Positions 6,778-8,105 of a DNA stretch of 8,105 bases are shown piece by piece. Source of the DNA: an uncultured Flavobacteriales bacterium (lineage in GTDB: Bacteria; Bacteroidota; Bacteroidia; Flavobacteriales_D; Crocinitomicaceae). The notes under the pieces were generated by a model. It saw only the letters and a program-made list of their open reading frames with translations, searched no databases and was not told the origin of the DNA. The position numbers and the translations under genes are program-made. Each line of letters opens with the position of its first letter. The first letter of the stretch is position 1. Location of the stretch: assembly GCA_913031405.1 (NCBI GenBank), contig CAJWCX010000040.1, forward strand, positions 1 to 8,105. The letters run 5' to 3'.

Positions 6778-7436
6778 TTTTTCCCAGGTTTTACAAGGGC
6801 CTTATCGTATTGCTTTTGAAGCAAGGCCATGGTTTGCTTCATTCGTCGAATGTGGCCCTCTCTATTACCTGAAAGCACCATTCTCAGGTGATGCTTTTTA
6901 TCCATAAGCAACATCAATTCATTAAAACCCTCACCATCCTGAATGAGTGACTGACCGTTGCTCTGGTGGTTGTATACTGATTTAGGATCTCCAGATGCTA
7001 AAATCCATATAGACGGGTCAAAGTTTTCTACTTTATTTTTGAGAGTTTCGCTTAATGTTTTGAGCTGCTGCAAGGGTTTGCCATTGTGGTTTGTAATAAA
7101 GGATAAAATTCTGATGCGTTTTCTTTTTTTTGTTCGATTTTTCCAAATATGCTGGTAAATCATTTGGTTAATGTACCATAATGAAATAGAGCAGTCATCT
7201 GGGCAAGATCCTTGAATGGTAGTAATCAAAACAATATCCCCGTCAAATTCTGATGAGTTTCTTTGTTTACCATTTACATCGGTGAAAGAGAAATTATCAA
7301 TACGACCATAATCATCGAGCGTTTCAAACTTGTGCTCACAAGATCTGTTCATGAATAAAACGAGTACGATAAAAAAAAAGGCGGGTCCAAATACAAGAAC
7401 AAACCCAAGAAAGTTTTTAAATCTTTTTTTTGCCAC
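6774..7436 (-). CDS. Membrane-anchored SCO-like thioredoxin-fold protein lacking the copper-ligand histidine
   Basis: Probable oxidase-assembly paralogue of SCO1, 220 residues. A single N-terminal membrane helix (about 9-29) with a basic leader (MAKKRFKNF) should leave the rest in the periplasm. The SCO-type CxxxC is present as C78-PDD-C82 after the DGDIVLITTIQGS strand, followed by ISLWYINQMIYQHIWKN (84-100) and the strand IRILSFITN (108-116). Aligning MLLMDKKHHLRMVLSGN (175-191) with LIDTLGHVRGVYN of the SCO1 neighbour puts F171 where SCO1 has copper ligand H187, so a canonical CxxxC-His copper site is absent. A thiol-disulfide role is more likely than copper delivery, by inference. The start is GTG at 7436: an in-frame stop lies three codons upstream and the next ATG is M29, beyond the anchor. 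An eight-A run follows the start codon. It lies 11 bp after the subunit IV gene. Confidence 0.85.
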   Translation of the reverse strand: MAKKRFKNFLGFVLVFGPAFFFIVLVLFMNRSCEHKFETLDDYGRIDNFSFTDVNGKQRNSSEFDGDIVLITTIQGSCPDDCSISLWYINQMIYQHIWKNRTKKRKRIRILSFITNHNGKPLQQLKTLSETLKNKVENFDPSIWILASGDPKSVYNHQSNGQSLIQDGEGFNELMLLMDKKHHLRMVLSGNREGHIRRMKQTMALLQKQYDKALVKPGKK

Positions 7437-7447
7437 GAGTGACTAGA

Positions 7448-7810
7448 TTATAACCCTGACCAAGCATCATTAACGGCTAATGCCTCCCACAGAGCGATGA
7501 AGATTAAATAAATAATAAATAGTGCGTAGGGAATGAGGATTACATTCCTCAACCATTTCCTTTCATCACCAAGGTGCATGAAAATCATTACTATGTAACC
7601 TGCCTTTAAGACAGTTAAAACAAGAAATGTCCATTTTACAAAAGGCCACAAATCATTGCTTTGCTTGATATACGCCCCTAGGGCGACTTCAACGGCTGTG
7701 ATGATGGTTAAAAGTAAGGTGACTTTCCAGATTTTTTTTCGGATTTTTTTACCTTCCTCTTCTGAGTGATGGCCGTCTAAAGAATATTCAATTAAATCGT
7801 CTCTTTCCAT
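7448..7810 (-). CDS. Cytochrome c oxidase subunit IV-type protein (prokaryotic COX4 family)
   Basis: Small inner-membrane subunit associated with the terminal oxidase, thought to support assembly or stability and not known to carry cofactors. The 120-residue product has the length and topology expected for the bacterial COX4 family: a charged N-terminal tail (1-27), then three predicted helices at about 29-48, 58-80 and 88-110. The recognisable signature is KIWKVTLLLTIITAVEVALG (26-45) followed by LKAGYIVMIFMHLGDERKWL (68-87), with the conserved lysine K69 and the FMHL motif in the second helix. It starts with ATG 12 bp downstream of the coxIII stop, in the order usual for Bacteroidota oxidase operons, and ends 11 bp before the SCO-like gene. 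No strong ribosome-binding site is visible. Confidence 0.93.
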   Translation of the reverse strand: MERDDLIEYSLDGHHSEEEGKKIRKKIWKVTLLLTIITAVEVALGAYIKQSNDLWPFVKWTFLVLTVLKAGYIVMIFMHLGDERKWLRNVILIPYALFIIYLIFIALWEALAVNDAWSGL

Positions 7811-7822
7811 AAGTTGAATTTT

Positions 7823-8105
7823 TTATACCAGGTAGAAAAAGGTGAAAACAAATACCCAGACTAAATCTACGAAGTGCCAATATAGACCAGTTTTTTCAAC
7901 CATTTCGTAGTGACCTCTTCTGTGATAGACACCTTTCATGACCCCAATTAAAATTAGAATGTTAATGACTACACCTGAAAACACATGAAATCCGTGAAAC
8001 CCGGTAATAAAAAAGAAAAACTGACCATACTGAGGAGGCCCGTATTCATTGTGATTTAAATTTGCTCCATAGGTTACTCTGTTTTTTTCTCCGCTGAAGG
8101 CAGCC
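7823..8105 (-). CDS. Cytochrome c oxidase subunit III (C-terminal part; N-terminus beyond window)
   Basis: Structural inner-membrane subunit of the aa3/caa3-type heme-copper oxidase. Reading the complement from the right edge gives 93 residues ending in a TAA at 7825-7823. The sequence holds the hallmarks of the last two helices: GQFFFFITGFHGFHVFSGVV, then a loop containing YHRRGHYEMVEKTGLYWHF, and the terminal VDLVWVFVFTFFYLV. The HYE...GLYWHFVDLVW signature is diagnostic for subunit III of oxidases as opposed to NO reductases. Subunit III of this kind is usually about 200-330 residues, so more than half lies outside the window. It is the first visible gene of the minus-strand operon. The operon promoter and the catalytic subunits are not in view, and a paralogous second subunit III gene is common next to it in related operons. 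Confidence 0.95.
   Translation of the reverse strand, partial: AAFSGEKNRVTYGANLNHNEYGPPQYGQFFFFITGFHGFHVFSGVVINILILIGVMKGVYHRRGHYEMVEKTGLYWHFVDLVWVFVFTFFYLV

Noticed and set aside
7425..7432. Eight-base A/T run right after the start codon of the SCO-like gene as a slippage or phase-variation site.
   Set aside because: The frame is intact, and runs of this length are common in AT-rich genomes. Nothing suggests a regulated switch.

Overview
The window looks like chromosomal DNA of a Bacteroidota bacterium, most likely a flavobacterium-like aerobe. The evidence is low GC, scarce Shine-Dalgarno sequences, a TAnnTTTG-type -7 promoter element, and gene families typical of the phylum: a DUF4403 lipoprotein, an OmpA-domain envelope protein, and a cytochrome oxidase cluster carrying a SCO pair and a DUF420 protein. 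There are no mobile elements, RNA genes or CRISPR arrays, and coding density is very high.

Layout. (1) 1-2042, minus: monomeric NADP-dependent isocitrate dehydrogenase, cut off at its C-terminus by the window edge, with every key active-site residue in place. (2) 2043-2228: divergent intergenic region, with a probable icd promoter. (3) 2229-4767, plus: two translationally overlapping envelope genes, a DUF4403 lipoprotein followed by a secreted protein ending in an OmpA domain. (4) 4771-8105, minus: the downstream end of a cytochrome c oxidase operon. In transcription order (from the right edge) it holds coxIII (partial), a subunit IV-type protein, a membrane-anchored SCO-like thioredoxin-fold protein lacking the copper-ligand histidine, a canonical SCO1/SenC lipoprotein, and a DUF3050-DUF420 fusion. 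Gaps in this run are -4 to 12 bp, so it is surely one transcript. The plus- and minus-strand runs meet tail to tail with only 3 bp between their stop codons.

How the genes work together. The minus-strand cluster encodes parts and assembly factors of a heme-copper terminal oxidase. Subunits III and IV are structural, SCO1 delivers copper or acts as a thiol reductant for the CuA site, and DUF420 proteins (YozB/CtaM type) are linked to maturation of aa3-type oxidases. The most unusual feature is that the DUF420 membrane domain is fused in one frame behind a complete soluble DUF3050 domain of the heme-oxygenase-like fold. The fusion has no usable start codon at the junction. It raises the possibility of an uncharacterised heme- or metal-linked step in oxidase maturation. 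The icd gene supplies NADPH and 2-oxoglutarate and is probably a separate unit.
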